DNA of 64,000 nucleotides from Lacrimispora sphenoides JCM 1415 (GCF_900105615.1 NZ_LT630003.1:4290501-4354500), one strand, 5' to 3'. Numbered from the stretch's first letter, positions 44,233-54,616 are shown. Numbers and translations are program-made. Notes: a model not told the origin generated them from the sequence alone.

Positions 44233-47200
44233 TTACCGGTTCTCCCTCTTGTTCCTGCTGCTTAATGCCGCATAAGCAGCCAGCAGGAATCCTGACAATA
44301 ATGCCACAAGTCCCTGTACATGCATTTTGTCTCCTGTCTTCGGCAGACCTGCTAATGGAATATTGCCGTCATCAATTATCAGAAGGCTGGTTTCTATGTC
44401 ATTCTCAACCGGTAAATTTGATAATGGTACCGCATCAGGAGTGATTGTCACAAAGTTATCACCCGGGCCGCCCGGTACAAAGGGACGTTTCGTGTTCGGA
44501 GAGGAGCCTCCGCTGTTACCGCCTCCTCCGCTGTTACCGCCTCCACTGCTTACATAGGTCACTGTCAGTCTGCCTGCAACGTAGGTGATCTCATAATTCG
44601 CGGTTACATCAAGGTCTCCGGATGTGATCACCGCATCGCTGGCAATATTGTCACTGCTGCCAACCGACTTCTGAGCTCCTGTCAAGAGAACGCTTTTTAA
44701 ACTATGGCCTTCTGCCAGCTGTCCATGGGTGATCTTAGCAGCATTGGCACTTAGATCAGTTCCATCATACCTCTTTTCCGCACTATCCGCAGTAATGGTA
44801 ACAGGTCTTCTGTTAATTGTTACGGTACCTTTCACTACATCTGTTTCTGCATAGTTTGGATTTTGGGCTTTTACATATACAAAGTAAGTTCCTGCATCTG
44901 TAAAGGCCGGCTTTTTCTCGCTGAATGTTACCTGATCCAAAGAGTATAATAAGGTGGACCCGGCTTTTATCGCTGCTGCATCTTTTAAGCCGTATGCGTG
45001 GCCGTCATAGGTCACTGCCTGCCCGGCAACACTTACTCCGTTGTTATTCCCAGCATAGATCTTCAATTCCCCGTTAATAACAGTAACCTTGTAGTTTTCA
45101 TTTGCGTTATAAGCTGCTGTTAATGTTATCTGATCAGAGGCATCTTCTTTCTTTTGGTCTGCCTCAAGCCTGTGATAACGAATGGTCCCTAAGTCCCCTT
45201 CCGCAACCAGACCATCAGCCTGACCGGTAAACTCCGGATCTGCCGTACCATATTCCTTGCTCTTATTGTCTACCCGGATGGTTATATCCTTTGCTGCCAC
45301 CCTGATGATTACGGCTTTCGCTTCCAGATCCACGTATCCAGACCTCGTTGCCTTTATCTGGACAGTTACAAATCCTTCTGATACATTGGTTACGCTTGGC
45401 GGGGTTTCCGTCCACTCGCCGTCTCCTGTCTTGTAGAATGTCGTGTAACCAGGTGCATTCTCCAGCGTCGAACCTGCCTCATGAGGAGCTCCGTCATATT
45501 CCCAGGTACCGCCTGTTCCTGTTAAGGAAGCATTTAAAAGCGATGCTGTCCTGATCTCAAAGTCTCCATTTTTCGCAGTAACAATATAGTTGCTATTCTC
45601 TGTATACGCCGGTACAATGACATCCGGATAGCTTCCTACCGCCTCAGCTTCATTGCTTCTTATGTAAGCGATATTCCCCAGATCCATCTGGCTGATCAGA
45701 CCCTCCACCGTTCCAGAGAATTCAGGATCTGCATCATCATAGTACTTAAATGCATGATATGCTGTGATAAATGCCTCTTTTGCATTTATTTTCAGCGTCA
45801 CATCATCTGCAGTCAAATCCTCGTAACCGACTCTCGCTGCTTTTACAGATACTGTTACCATTCCGTCTGATACATTGGTCACACTTGGCGGTGCGGTACT
45901 CCATTCACTGTCACCGGTCTTGTAATACATGGTATAGCCATCGGCATGATTCAATAAGCCCTTTGCTTCGTGGGCAGCTCCATCATAAGTCCATTCGCCG
46001 CCTTCCGCTGTAAGGACTGCTCCTTCCATGGTTGCCGTCCTAATCTCAAAATTGCCCTTCACAACGGATACGGTATAGTTCTTATTTTCTGTAAATACTG
46101 CTTCCAGAACTCCCGTGTATACAGCCACATCGTTCTCTTTGTTTGTTCTGATATAGCTGATTGATCCCAGATCTCCTTCATTTACAAGGGGATCTACGGT
46201 TCCTGTAAAGATTGGATCCGGCTGATCATAAAACCTGGAGCTGCTATTCACATGAATGGCAATTGCCTTGGGAATGATCTGAAGTGTTACATCATCTGCG
46301 ATCAGATCCTCATAACCGTTTCTCATTGCTTTTACAGATACCGTCATTAGCCCTTCCGATACATTGGTCACACTTGGTGGTGTGATGCTCCAGTCGCCCT
46401 CACCAGCTTTGTAATAAATGGTATAGCCATCTGCATGATCCAATAAACCTTTTGCCTTATGAGCCGTTCCGTCATAAATCCACTTGCCGCCTTCCGCTGT
46501 CAGTTTAGCACCTTCCATGGTTGCCTTCCTGATCTCAAAATTCCCCTTGGAAACAGTAACTGAATAATTGGGATTCGCCTCGTACCTGGCATCTAAAACT
46601 TCCTCATAATTCCCTACATCTTCCGCCTGATTTGTTCTCACATAGCTGATCGTCCCCAAATCTCCTGCATTTACAAGCTCCGGTCCCGGTCCGCTAAAAG
46701 CCGGGTCATCGCTGCCATAATATTTCCAGGCATCTGCTATGGTAATGGTCACAGCCTTGGGAATAATCTTTATTTCTACCGGATCTGCGGTAAGAGTCTC
46801 ATATCCGTTCTTTACAGCCTTCACAGATACGGTTACAGTACCTTCCTTAACGTTGGTTATGCCTGGAGGTGTTGTCGTCCACCCTTTATTTCCTGCCTGG
46901 TAGTAAATTAAGTAGCCGTCCGCATTCTCTATGCCGGCAGTTATTGCATGTAAATTTCCGTCATAGGTCCATTCACCGCCTGCAATAGTTACTTTCGCTC
47001 CTTCCACGGAAGCTGTTTTAATTTCAAAGGTTCCCGGAATTACGGTTACTTCATAGTTGGAGTTCTCTGTGTATTTTGCATTCAGAACTCCCGGATATAC
47101 ATCGACTCCTTCTGCATCATTGATTCTCACATAGCTGATTGTTCCCAGGTCACCGTCTGTCACAAGGCCACTTAAATTTCCTGTGAACGCCGGATCCGGC

Positions 47201-50200
47201 TGGTCAAATGGTTTGGAAGCATCTTCTACGGTAATGGTGACTGCTTTTGGAGTGATGCTTAAGGTTACTTCGTTTGATACTAAGTCCTCATATCCGGTCC
47301 TTGTTCCTCTGGCAATCACTGTCAGGGTTCCATCATCTACATTTTCTACACTTGGAACATCCTCGGACCAGTTCTCACCTTTGTCTATACTGTATTCGAT
47401 CTTGTATTTCTGCAGTTTTGTCAGGATCCCATCGAATCCATCCAGCGATGCCTTGTGAGCCTTTCCATCATAGGGCCAGCTTCCGCCTTTTATTTTTAAA
47501 GTCACATCCAGATCCTTGGCTAACCGGATCTCGAAATCGCCTTTTGTAATGGTTACGTTGTAGTTACTATTTGAAGTGTATTGAGCATTTAAAACCTCTT
47601 GATATTTACCTACTCCCTCGTCATCATTGGTTCTGATATAACTGACTGTACCTAAGTCTGTTTTGTTTACAAGACCGCTTACCTTACCGTCAAAGACCGG
47701 ATCCGCCAAATCAAAGTATTTCCAGTTATTATCTACCTTTATGGATGCTTCCTTCGGTGTTATCCTGATTATGACTGGTTCTGCTTCCAGAGTCACATAT
47801 CCCGTTCTGACTGCCTTTACATAAACGGTTAATGGACCATCGGATACATTGGCTACTCGTGGTGGTGTTTCTGTCCATTTACCATCTCCCAGCTTATAGA
47901 AAACTGTATACTCAGGCGCATTCTTAAGCTCTGCTCCTGCTGCATGAGAAGATCCGTCATACACCCACTCTCCTCCGATTCCTACTACGGAAGCGTTTGG
48001 AATTGATGCTGTCTTGATTTCAAAGCTGCCATATTTCTCAGTTACAATGTAATTGTCATTTGCAGTATAGGCCGGTACGATTACATTTCCATAAAATGCT
48101 ACGCTTTCTTCCCTCTCATTACTTCTTATGTAAATGACCTTTCCAAGATCATTCTGGTTTATCAAACCATCCACCGTTCCGGTGAATACAGGATCCTTTT
48201 CACCAAAGTTCTTGGAGGAATTATCTGCAGTGATGGTCACTGGCTTTGCATTGATCTTAAGAGTTATATCCTTTGATGACAGGGGCTCATAACCGGTTCT
48301 TTCCGCTTTCACGGATACGGTAACCAGTCCATCGGATACATTCGTCACGCTTGGTGGTGTGGTACTCCAGTCACCATTTCCAGCCTTGTAATATACGGTA
48401 TAACCTTCAGCATTGGTAAGCTTTGCTTCAGCCGCATGAGAGACTCCGTCATATACCCAATCGCCACCGACTCCTTCTACGGAAGCGTTGGGAATCGATG
48501 CTGTTTTAATTTCAAAATCACCCTTTGTAACGGTTACGGTATAGTTGGAATTCTCTGTGAATGCTGCGTCCAGTACTCCCGGATATTTCTTTACATCTTC
48601 ACCATTACCGGTTCTCACGTACTTGATTTCTCCAAGATCTCCGGCATTTATAAGGCCGTCTGGCATTCCGGTGAATGCAGGATCTGCCTCTCCATAGAAT
48701 TTCCAGATACTATCTACCTTAATGGAAGCTTCCTTGGGATTGATCTTAAGAGTCACATCATCTGCAGTCAGGTCTACATAACCTCTCTTTACTGCCTTAA
48801 CAGATACGGGTACCGTTCCCTCGGACACGTTGGTCACGCTTACAGGTGTCATGCTCCAGTCGCTGTCTGCGGTTTTGTAGTAGATGGTATAACCGTCCGC
48901 ATTCTTTAATAATCCTTTTGCTTCATGGGCCGTGCCATTATAGATCCACTCGCCGCCTTCTGCCATCAGTTTGGCACCTTCCATGGTTGCCGTCCTGATT
49001 TCAAAGTTTCCTTTAGAAACAGTAACCGAATAATTGGGATTCACCTCGTACCTGGCATCTAAAACTTCCTCGTACTCCCCTACATCTTCCGCTTGATTTA
49101 TTCTCATATAGCTGATCGTCCCCAAATCTCCTGCATTTACCAGTTCCGGTCCGGTTCCGCCAAAGACAGGGTCATCGCTGCCATAATATTTCCAGGCACC
49201 TTCTACGGTAATGGTCACAGCCTTGGGAATAATCTTTATTTCTGCCGGCTCTGCGGTAAGGGTCTCATACCCGGGCTTAACGGCCTTCACCGATACGATT
49301 ACGGTTCCTTCCTGAACGTTTATTATGCCCGGTGGTGTTGTCGTCCACTCTTCATTTCCTGTCTGATAGTAGATTACGTAGCCGTCCGCATTCTCTAAAT
49401 CAGCGGTTATTGTATGCAAATTTCCGTCATAGATCCATTCACCGCCTACGGCATTTACTTTCGCCCCTTCCACGGAAGCTGTTTTTATTTCAAAGGTTCC
49501 CGGGATAACGGTTACTTCATAGTTGGAGTTCTTTGTGTACTTTGCATCCAATACTCCCGGATATACATCGACTCCTTCTGCGTCATTGGTTCTCACATAG
49601 CTGATTGTTCCCAGGTCGCCCTCTATCACAAGACTGTTTACATTTCCTGTGAACACCGGATCCGGCTGGTCAAACGGTTTGGAAGCATCTTCTACGGTAA
49701 TGGTTACTTCTTTTGGAGTAATGCTCAAGGTTATTTCATTTGATACTAAGTCCTCATATCCAGTCCTTGTTCCTCTGGCAATTACTGTCAGGGTTCCATC
49801 ATCTACATTTTTTACACTCGGAATATCCTCGGACCAGTTCTCACCTTTGTCTATACTGTATTCAATCTTGTATTTCTGCAGTTTCGCAAAGATCCCATCG
49901 AATACATCCAGTGATACCTTGTGAGCCTTTCCATCATAGGGCCAGCTTCCGCCCTTAATCTTTAAATCCACATCCGGATCCTTGGCTAATTTGATCTCAA
50001 AATCTCCTTTCATGACAGTTACGGTGTAATTGTCATTTGGGGTATAGTTCGCATTTAAAACCGCTTGGTACTTACCCACTCCCTCTTCAGAATTGGTTCT
50101 GGAATAAGTGACCGTACCTAAGTCTGCGCCATTAATAAGCCCGCTTACCTTACCATTAAATTCAGGATCCGGCTGATCAAATTGCTTGTTGCTGTTTTTT

Positions 50201-53200
50201 ACCTTTATGGTTGCTTCCTTCGGAGTTATCTTGATCGTTATATCACTTGTATACAGGTCCACATATCCTGTCCTCGTCGCCTTTACTTGAACGGTTTTCA
50301 CTCCCTCCGATACATTGGTGACACTTGGAGCAGTCGTAGTCCAGGGTCCGTCTCCTTCCTGATAGAAAATAGTATAACCAGGTGCATTCTTAAGTGTTGC
50401 TCCTGCCGCATGAGAAGCTCCGTCATATTCCCAGGAACCGCCATTTCCTGTTAAGGAAGCATTTTCAAACGATGCTGTCTTGATCTCAAAATTTCCATTT
50501 TTCACGGTAACGGTATAATTGCGATTCTCTATATACGCCGGCACAATGACATTCGGATATCTTCCTACCGCCTCAATCCCTTGATTACTTCTCTTATATA
50601 AGACGCTGCCAAGATCATTCTGGTCGATCAGACCGTATACTGTTCCGCTGAAAGTCGGATCTGGGGATCCATAGGGCTTGGAGGCATCGTTTACTTCAAT
50701 GGTTGCTGCCTTCGGTTCAATCGTCAGTTTGCCTGAAGCCGTAGTAAACTTAAACTGATTTGTTACATTATTTCCACTATCATTAAGGATCTGGGGACTA
50801 CCGGAAAGGGTGATCAGATAACCGCCGTCCTTTACATCCGTTCCTGAACCTACTGCCGTAATACCAGTCAATGTATAACCTGCCGGAAGACCGCTTGTTG
50901 TGAAAGAAGACCCATCGACTGACTGCTGCTGGCCGTTGTAAGTTTTAATCACCTGATCCGCAGTAATAGCCACTGTGGTTTTAGCCTTCCACTGTGCATA
51001 AACAGTCTTATTCTCAGATACGATAGTTTTATCTGTAAAAGCGGCTCCTTTTCCATCAGGAGAGGTATTCCAGCCCATGAAAATATAGTCATCATCCCTT
51101 GCCGCCTTTGCAAGTTTATCTCCAAGTGCTGTATCCCTCGGAATTGTAACAGTACTGACAGAAGGAGTACCTCCATTTCCATCAAATGTTACCGTAACAT
51201 CTGAAATGAACTGATAGCCAAAATATAGATTAACGGCCTTATTCTGGGCGTTTAAGCTGACATCGGACGGATTTGGTGATCCGTTCTTACCGGTACCTGC
51301 ACTGGCGGCAACGTACTGATATTTGCTGTCTTCATATTGAATCACTGCCGGAGCGGAGACAGCGTAGGTTCCAAATGGCAGCGAATCGCTTTCGTATAAA
51401 TCGGTTCCTAATACAACACGTTTGTTGAATTCAACGATCTGACCCGTTGCTTCAGTGGAACTGATAGGATATCCATCTTTATTTACCAGATAGTAGTTCC
51501 TTGTGATATTTCCTACTTCTCCCACAGGTAATCGTGGGTTTGGGATATCTTTCGTTTTGATCACATAATTTGGATCCTTATAAGTTACATCCGCATTCTT
51601 ATTCGTATACGGTGATGTGCCTCCCTGTACGTTTTTTTTCACTCGTATGTAAATCTTCAGGGTTTCCTTATTTTCTGAAATATTTCCAAAATTCCATGTA
51701 ACTGTACGGCCGTCCGCTGACCTGGTTGTAGTACCTGTAGATGCGTCATACCATGTACCGCCATTGTAATCTGTGACAATATCAAATGCATCTGTATTGA
51801 TTACGTCTGTAATCACAGCATTTGTACCTGCAATTTTAATGGAGCTTGCAATATTGTTATATACCTCTGGCAGCTGGTTGATATCCTTAATATTTTTAGC
51901 ATAAGTGTTCTTCGGATCGCTGGCTAATGGCATGATAAAGCGGTTAAATGCTGAATTTCCAATATCAAGTCCCAGAGAATAGATCGTAACACCATCGTTT
52001 CTCAGCCTTTCCGCTCCTGCCTGTCCCGTACGGTAAGGGCTCCACTCATTATCCCTTGGTTCCCCATCACTCATGAATACAATATACGCAGGCCTTGATG
52101 AATCCCAGCGCCCATTAATAGCCTCTTCTGCTTTCGCAAAGGCTACATCATAATTAGTACCACCTTGCGCCGACATTCTCGAAGCCAAGACATAATCCGT
52201 AAAATACTTAGCTGCTGAATACGTCGATTGATTGACCCTGATGGTATCGTCTGCCTTTATGAAAGAATCCCCGGACCCTGATGGATACCTTGCCGCACTG
52301 GAATCAAAATCAACAATGGCCAAGCGGTTATCTGAATCTACACCATCTTGCGGCTTATACAAATTCGTGATAAAGGCTTTGGCTGCATTTACGGCTAACG
52401 TCCACTTTTTACCCGCCATACTTCCGGAACTGTCTATTACTAATACAACATCACTGCCCTGGCGAATCGGATTTCCGAATATGGAAAATTCAATTTTGGC
52501 GATTCCATTGTTTTCATCTACCCATTGAGCAGTCTTTGTTGGAAAAACCATTCCAGGTGTTGTACTGTCTTCGCTAAGAAGGCTGAAAGCGGATCTGGCT
52601 CTTAATGACACATAGGATTTGGGCTGAACCACTACGTCTTCCTCTTCCTTATCCGGAACAATCTCTTCATAATAAAGATCAAGTTTGTTCTCTTCCTGTT
52701 CCCCGATTATGATATGATCCTGAGGGCCTCCCAAATATTCTAAGGTATCCTTATTCCAGCTATAATCTCTGGCAAAGACCTCTTCCCCAGCATCAAAACC
52801 TGTTAAGGTCTCAGTTTCCACCTTCTCCTCATCATTATAATAAGCGTGGTGATTAACGATAAGTGTAAGGCCGTCTTTCTGAGCAGCCGTTAAGTCCTTT
52901 AAGGTTACAACATAAGCCTTAGCATAATAAGACTCATCCACGATAACATGTCTGTATTCATCTCCCTTAGTGGCCTTTTTTGTGTTATTTTGAGGGTCAG
53001 ATCCGTTTTTCTCCTCTTCCTCCACGGTTTCGCTGGCATTACCCGGTGTGGCAACATCATCAGAAACAGTATCTTCAACAGGAGCTGTCAATACATGCAC
53101 CAAATGTCGGGACATGGAGATCTGTTCTGTTTTTGCATCCGTATTTTCTACGGCAGCTTCCTTAGGCTCGCTAACCTCTGAGCCATGGTCAGAATTCTGA

Positions 53201-54054
53201 TCTTTGCTCTCCGACGTTTCCTTTGATGCAGCGGGTATCTCTGCGTTCTCTTTGCTTTCATCCGGAGCTGACAGTTCATCCCGTGTATTATCCGATGTAT
53301 TATCCGATGTTTTATCCGTTGTTTTATCCGTTGTTTTATCCATTGTTTTATCCGTTGTTTCTTCTGGAGCCTCCGTTGCTTCCTCTGGTGCAACGGCAGA
53401 CTCTGTGTTTTCTTCGGTTTCACTCGGTGCAATTGCTGTATCCGGTATTACATCCGGTGTTTCTTCTGTAACAGTCGTTTCTTCTTCAGCACCTTTCCCG
53501 GGGGTCTGATTTTCTCCCTTTTCATTCCCGCCTGGTACCGTTATTTCCTTTTCCAGTAAAAAAGTATTTCCTTTGACAGTAACTTTTTCTGTTATATATC
53601 CGTCAATATCAGTACGGAATTTAATCGTTCCTTCTGAATCATTCATATACAGAAAGATTATCTTTTCATTTCCGGTAAGCTGATATCCTTCCTTTTGATC
53701 CTTTACTTGGATAAACATCCTTAAAAGCGCTCCATCAGCGACTTCATTCTCATCCGTATCATAAGAAGGCATGAATTCATATACGGAACCACCTTCAAAT
53801 AATTTCTTATATTCCTTTGATGTACTTTCTTCCGAAGTAATGCCCAGATCATCAAAATCCAGTGTATTTCCTTCATCAACTGCTGCCTGAGCAGATTCCT
53901 TTAGATCCTCTCCGGACATTATAAATGTAACATTTTGAGTATCTAAAGCATTCCCTACATCCGCCCATGACACCGTATTAAATGATGTGGCGGTTACACA
54001 GAAAGCAAGGAAACCTGCCAGGCTTCGCCTGAATTTACCTCTCACTTTTTTCAT
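44233..54054 (-). CDS. Giant LPXTG surface protein: vWA domain, InlB-like repeat and MBG-type repeat array
   Basis: A 3273-residue wall-anchored adhesin candidate. Order: signal peptide (1-31); acidic Glu/Thr-rich stretch with DKT runs (about 160-330); a von Willebrand A domain from about 535 with an intact metal site (DSSGS, GGTNY, SDGEP); an InlB/Flg_new-type repeat at about 955-1025 (VTFDGNGG, WNTSPDGKG); eleven units that each join an MBG-type module (YGxxDPxFxG...NYxVTV) to a second module (GGxWxYDGxxH...YYxxGxxxW); two further MBG-like modules; a Gly/Ser linker; and the sorting signal LPKTGD with a last helix and RNKRENR tail. RBS AAGGAGGGG. A sortase, not encoded here, should attach it. 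Ligand unknown. Confidence 0.9.
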   Translation of the reverse strand: MKKVRGKFRRSLAGFLAFCVTATSFNTVSWADVGNALDTQNVTFIMSGEDLKESAQAAVDEGNTLDFDDLGITSEESTSKEYKKLFEGGSVYEFMPSYDTDENEVADGALLRMFIQVKDQKEGYQLTGNEKIIFLYMNDSEGTIKFRTDIDGYITEKVTVKGNTFLLEKEITVPGGNEKGENQTPGKGAEEETTVTEETPDVIPDTAIAPSETEENTESAVAPEEATEAPEETTDKTMDKTTDKTTDKTSDNTSDNTRDELSAPDESKENAEIPAASKETSESKDQNSDHGSEVSEPKEAAVENTDAKTEQISMSRHLVHVLTAPVEDTVSDDVATPGNASETVEEEEKNGSDPQNNTKKATKGDEYRHVIVDESYYAKAYVVTLKDLTAAQKDGLTLIVNHHAYYNDEEKVETETLTGFDAGEEVFARDYSWNKDTLEYLGGPQDHIIIGEQEENKLDLYYEEIVPDKEEEDVVVQPKSYVSLRARSAFSLLSEDSTTPGMVFPTKTAQWVDENNGIAKIEFSIFGNPIRQGSDVVLVIDSSGSMAGKKWTLAVNAAKAFITNLYKPQDGVDSDNRLAIVDFDSSAARYPSGSGDSFIKADDTIRVNQSTYSAAKYFTDYVLASRMSAQGGTNYDVAFAKAEEAINGRWDSSRPAYIVFMSDGEPRDNEWSPYRTGQAGAERLRNDGVTIYSLGLDIGNSAFNRFIMPLASDPKNTYAKNIKDINQLPEVYNNIASSIKIAGTNAVITDVINTDAFDIVTDYNGGTWYDASTGTTTRSADGRTVTWNFGNISENKETLKIYIRVKKNVQGGTSPYTNKNADVTYKDPNYVIKTKDIPNPRLPVGEVGNITRNYYLVNKDGYPISSTEATGQIVEFNKRVVLGTDLYESDSLPFGTYAVSAPAVIQYEDSKYQYVAASAGTGKNGSPNPSDVSLNAQNKAVNLYFGYQFISDVTVTFDGNGGTPSVSTVTIPRDTALGDKLAKAARDDDYIFMGWNTSPDGKGAAFTDKTIVSENKTVYAQWKAKTTVAITADQVIKTYNGQQQSVDGSSFTTSGLPAGYTLTGITAVGSGTDVKDGGYLITLSGSPQILNDSGNNVTNQFKFTTASGKLTIEPKAATIEVNDASKPYGSPDPTFSGTVYGLIDQNDLGSVLYKRSNQGIEAVGRYPNVIVPAYIENRNYTVTVKNGNFEIKTASFENASLTGNGGSWEYDGASHAAGATLKNAPGYTIFYQEGDGPWTTTAPSVTNVSEGVKTVQVKATRTGYVDLYTSDITIKITPKEATIKVKNSNKQFDQPDPEFNGKVSGLINGADLGTVTYSRTNSEEGVGKYQAVLNANYTPNDNYTVTVMKGDFEIKLAKDPDVDLKIKGGSWPYDGKAHKVSLDVFDGIFAKLQKYKIEYSIDKGENWSEDIPSVKNVDDGTLTVIARGTRTGYEDLVSNEITLSITPKEVTITVEDASKPFDQPDPVFTGNVNSLVIEGDLGTISYVRTNDAEGVDVYPGVLDAKYTKNSNYEVTVIPGTFEIKTASVEGAKVNAVGGEWIYDGNLHTITADLENADGYVIYYQTGNEEWTTTPPGIINVQEGTVIVSVKAVKPGYETLTAEPAEIKIIPKAVTITVEGAWKYYGSDDPVFGGTGPELVNAGDLGTISYMRINQAEDVGEYEEVLDARYEVNPNYSVTVSKGNFEIRTATMEGAKLMAEGGEWIYNGTAHEAKGLLKNADGYTIYYKTADSDWSMTPVSVTNVSEGTVPVSVKAVKRGYVDLTADDVTLKINPKEASIKVDSIWKFYGEADPAFTGMPDGLINAGDLGEIKYVRTGNGEDVKKYPGVLDAAFTENSNYTVTVTKGDFEIKTASIPNASVEGVGGDWVYDGVSHAAEAKLTNAEGYTVYYKAGNGDWSTTPPSVTNVSDGLVTVSVKAERTGYEPLSSKDITLKINAKPVTITADNSSKNFGEKDPVFTGTVDGLINQNDLGKVIYIRSNEREESVAFYGNVIVPAYTANDNYIVTEKYGSFEIKTASIPNASVVGIGGEWVYDGSSHAAGAELKNAPEYTVFYKLGDGKWTETPPRVANVSDGPLTVYVKAVRTGYVTLEAEPVIIRITPKEASIKVDNNWKYFDLADPVFDGKVSGLVNKTDLGTVSYIRTNDDEGVGKYQEVLNAQYTSNSNYNVTITKGDFEIRLAKDLDVTLKIKGGSWPYDGKAHKASLDGFDGILTKLQKYKIEYSIDKGENWSEDVPSVENVDDGTLTVIARGTRTGYEDLVSNEVTLSITPKAVTITVEDASKPFDQPDPAFTGNLSGLVTDGDLGTISYVRINDAEGVDVYPGVLNAKYTENSNYEVTVIPGTFEIKTASVEGAKVTIAGGEWTYDGNLHAITAGIENADGYLIYYQAGNKGWTTTPPGITNVKEGTVTVSVKAVKNGYETLTADPVEIKIIPKAVTITIADAWKYYGSDDPAFSGPGPELVNAGDLGTISYVRTNQAEDVGNYEEVLDARYEANPNYSVTVSKGNFEIRKATMEGAKLTAEGGKWIYDGTAHKAKGLLDHADGYTIYYKAGEGDWSITPPSVTNVSEGLMTVSVKAMRNGYEDLIADDVTLQIIPKAIAIHVNSSSRFYDQPDPIFTGTVDPLVNEGDLGSISYIRTNKENDVAVYTGVLEAVFTENKNYTVSVVKGNFEIRTATMEGAVLTAEGGEWTYDGAAHEAKGLLNHADGYTMYYKTGDSEWSTAPPSVTNVSDGMVTVSVKAARVGYEDLTADDVTLKINAKEAFITAYHAFKYYDDADPEFSGTVEGLISQMDLGNIAYIRSNEAEAVGSYPDVIVPAYTENSNYIVTAKNGDFEIRTASLLNASLTGTGGTWEYDGAPHEAGSTLENAPGYTTFYKTGDGEWTETPPSVTNVSEGFVTVQIKATRSGYVDLEAKAVIIRVAAKDITIRVDNKSKEYGTADPEFTGQADGLVAEGDLGTIRYHRLEADQKKEDASDQITLTAAYNANENYKVTVINGELKIYAGNNNGVSVAGQAVTYDGHAYGLKDAAAIKAGSTLLYSLDQVTFSEKKPAFTDAGTYFVYVKAQNPNYAETDVVKGTVTINRRPVTITADSAEKRYDGTDLSANAAKITHGQLAEGHSLKSVLLTGAQKSVGSSDNIASDAVITSGDLDVTANYEITYVAGRLTVTYVSSGGGNSGGGGNSGGSSPNTKRPFVPGGPGDNFVTITPDAVPLSNLPVENDIETSLLIIDDGNIPLAGLPKTGDKMHVQGLVALLSGFLLAAYAALSSRNKRENR
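45300..50720 (-). repeat. Array of 11 MBG-type coding units with a 2,466-bp super-repeat
   Basis: Eleven units of roughly 155-165 codons. Equivalent points recur at fixed distance: the conserved CCGTCAT-type site is at 45491, 47954 and 50420 (units 11, 6, 1; spacing 2463 and 2466), and at 45980 and 48446 (units 10, 5; spacing 2466). Units 2 and 7, 3 and 8, and 4 and 9 match best at the protein level. Thus the array is a five-unit block copied once, plus one unit. Confidence 0.85.
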
Positions 54055-54288
54055 AAAAAGTTCCCCTCCTTAGCTAATATTTATTCATCTATCTTATCCT
54101 GACCTATAAAATCAGGGTTGCCATATTAAGAACTCCATATTAAATCTATTTTCACCGCTGCTGCCTCGAATCCGGCAGTAAATCTTACCTGTAAGTTGGA
54201 GTTTGCCTATGCAGGACTTTTTCAGCGAATAAAGGTTACAAAACATAGTAACAATTAGGACTTTGCCTCTGATTGGTATGTTTTTTCC
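54055..54288 (-). promoter_or_regulatory. Long 5' leader of the giant MBG gene
   Basis: About 230 untranslated bases between the likely -10 element and the start codon. It holds two near-copies of AGGCAAA(G/C)TCC (minus strand, about 60 bases apart, near 54267 and 54207), a CTGCC...GGCAG hairpin and a repeated TTAATATGG. No known riboswitch family was matched. The ribosome binding site is AAGGAGGGG. Confidence 0.4.
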
Positions 54289-54320
54289 ATTATAAATCTC
54301 GATGGTTACAGAGTGGTTAC
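54289..54320 (-). promoter_or_regulatory. Promoter with 11-bp-phased direct repeats upstream of the giant MBG gene
   Basis: Minus-strand TATAAT at 54294-54289. Upstream are two copies of GTAACCA (54320-54314 and 54309-54303), 11 bases apart, one helical turn. No -35 hexamer is present. This is the layout expected for a response-regulator activator that replaces the -35. Confidence 0.5.
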
Positions 54321-54397
54321 TTATCCCATTTTACTTCACATCACGCTTAAATATTTTACATTCTTTTTTAAGGGTATTACTAATCCTTAAGAACAGC

Positions 54398-54437
54398 AAA
54401 AAAAAGCTGTGGACCCTTTAAAACTAAGGTTCACAGC
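54398..54437 (-). terminator. Intrinsic terminator upstream of the giant gene
   Basis: GCTGTGGACC (54406-54415) pairs with GGTTCACAGC (54428-54437), followed on the minus strand by eight T. It isolates the giant gene's promoter from transcription entering from the tRNA side. The short stretch 54438-54489 between two terminators holds no recognised gene. Confidence 0.85.
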
Positions 54438-54489
54438 ATAATCTTCTAATAAGCATATTAATATATCACCATATCGGGGAATTCTCTAT

Positions 54490-54527
54490 AAAAAAAGCCG
54501 AATACTTGATAAAATCAGGCCTTCGGC
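54490..54527 (-). terminator. Terminator of tRNA-Arg
   Basis: GCCGAA and TTCGGC (54497-54502, 54522-54527) pair around a long loop; seven T follow on the minus strand. It begins 9 bases after the tRNA 3' end. Confidence 0.7.
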
Positions 54528-54535
54528 GAAAATTC

Positions 54536-54612
54536 TGGCGTTCCTGAGCGGATTCGAACCGCTGGCCTTCCGCTTAGGAGGCGGACGCTCTATCCTGCTG
54601 AGCTACAGAAAC
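54536..54612 (-). tRNA. tRNA-Arg (anticodon CCU)
   Basis: A complete 77-base cloverleaf with encoded CCA. Acceptor GTTTCTG pairs with CAGGAAC; D stem GCTC/GAGC; anticodon stem TCCGC/GCGGA with loop CTCCTAA, so the anticodon is CCU, reading AGG; T arm with TTCGAAT. It stands alone between the DUF3881 gene and the giant surface-protein gene. Confidence 0.95.
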
Positions 54613-54616
54613 ACTT

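Noticed and set aside
48436..48909. Open frames on the plus strand opposite the giant gene (also near 45.8, 47.2 and 49.7 kb)
   Set aside because: They lie antisense to the MBG repeats and recur with the repeat period, so they are shadows of the coding repeats. None has a convincing ribosome binding site.
45300..50720. Regular repeats that might be taken for a CRISPR or satellite array
   Set aside because: The units are about 480-500 bp, diverged and fully in frame within one coding sequence; they are protein domain repeats.
54055..54288. c-di-GMP riboswitch in the giant gene leader
   Set aside because: Only the GGCAAA elements match. The GAAA-capped helix, the CGCAAAGC strand and the closing stems of the type I family are absent, and type II does not fit either.
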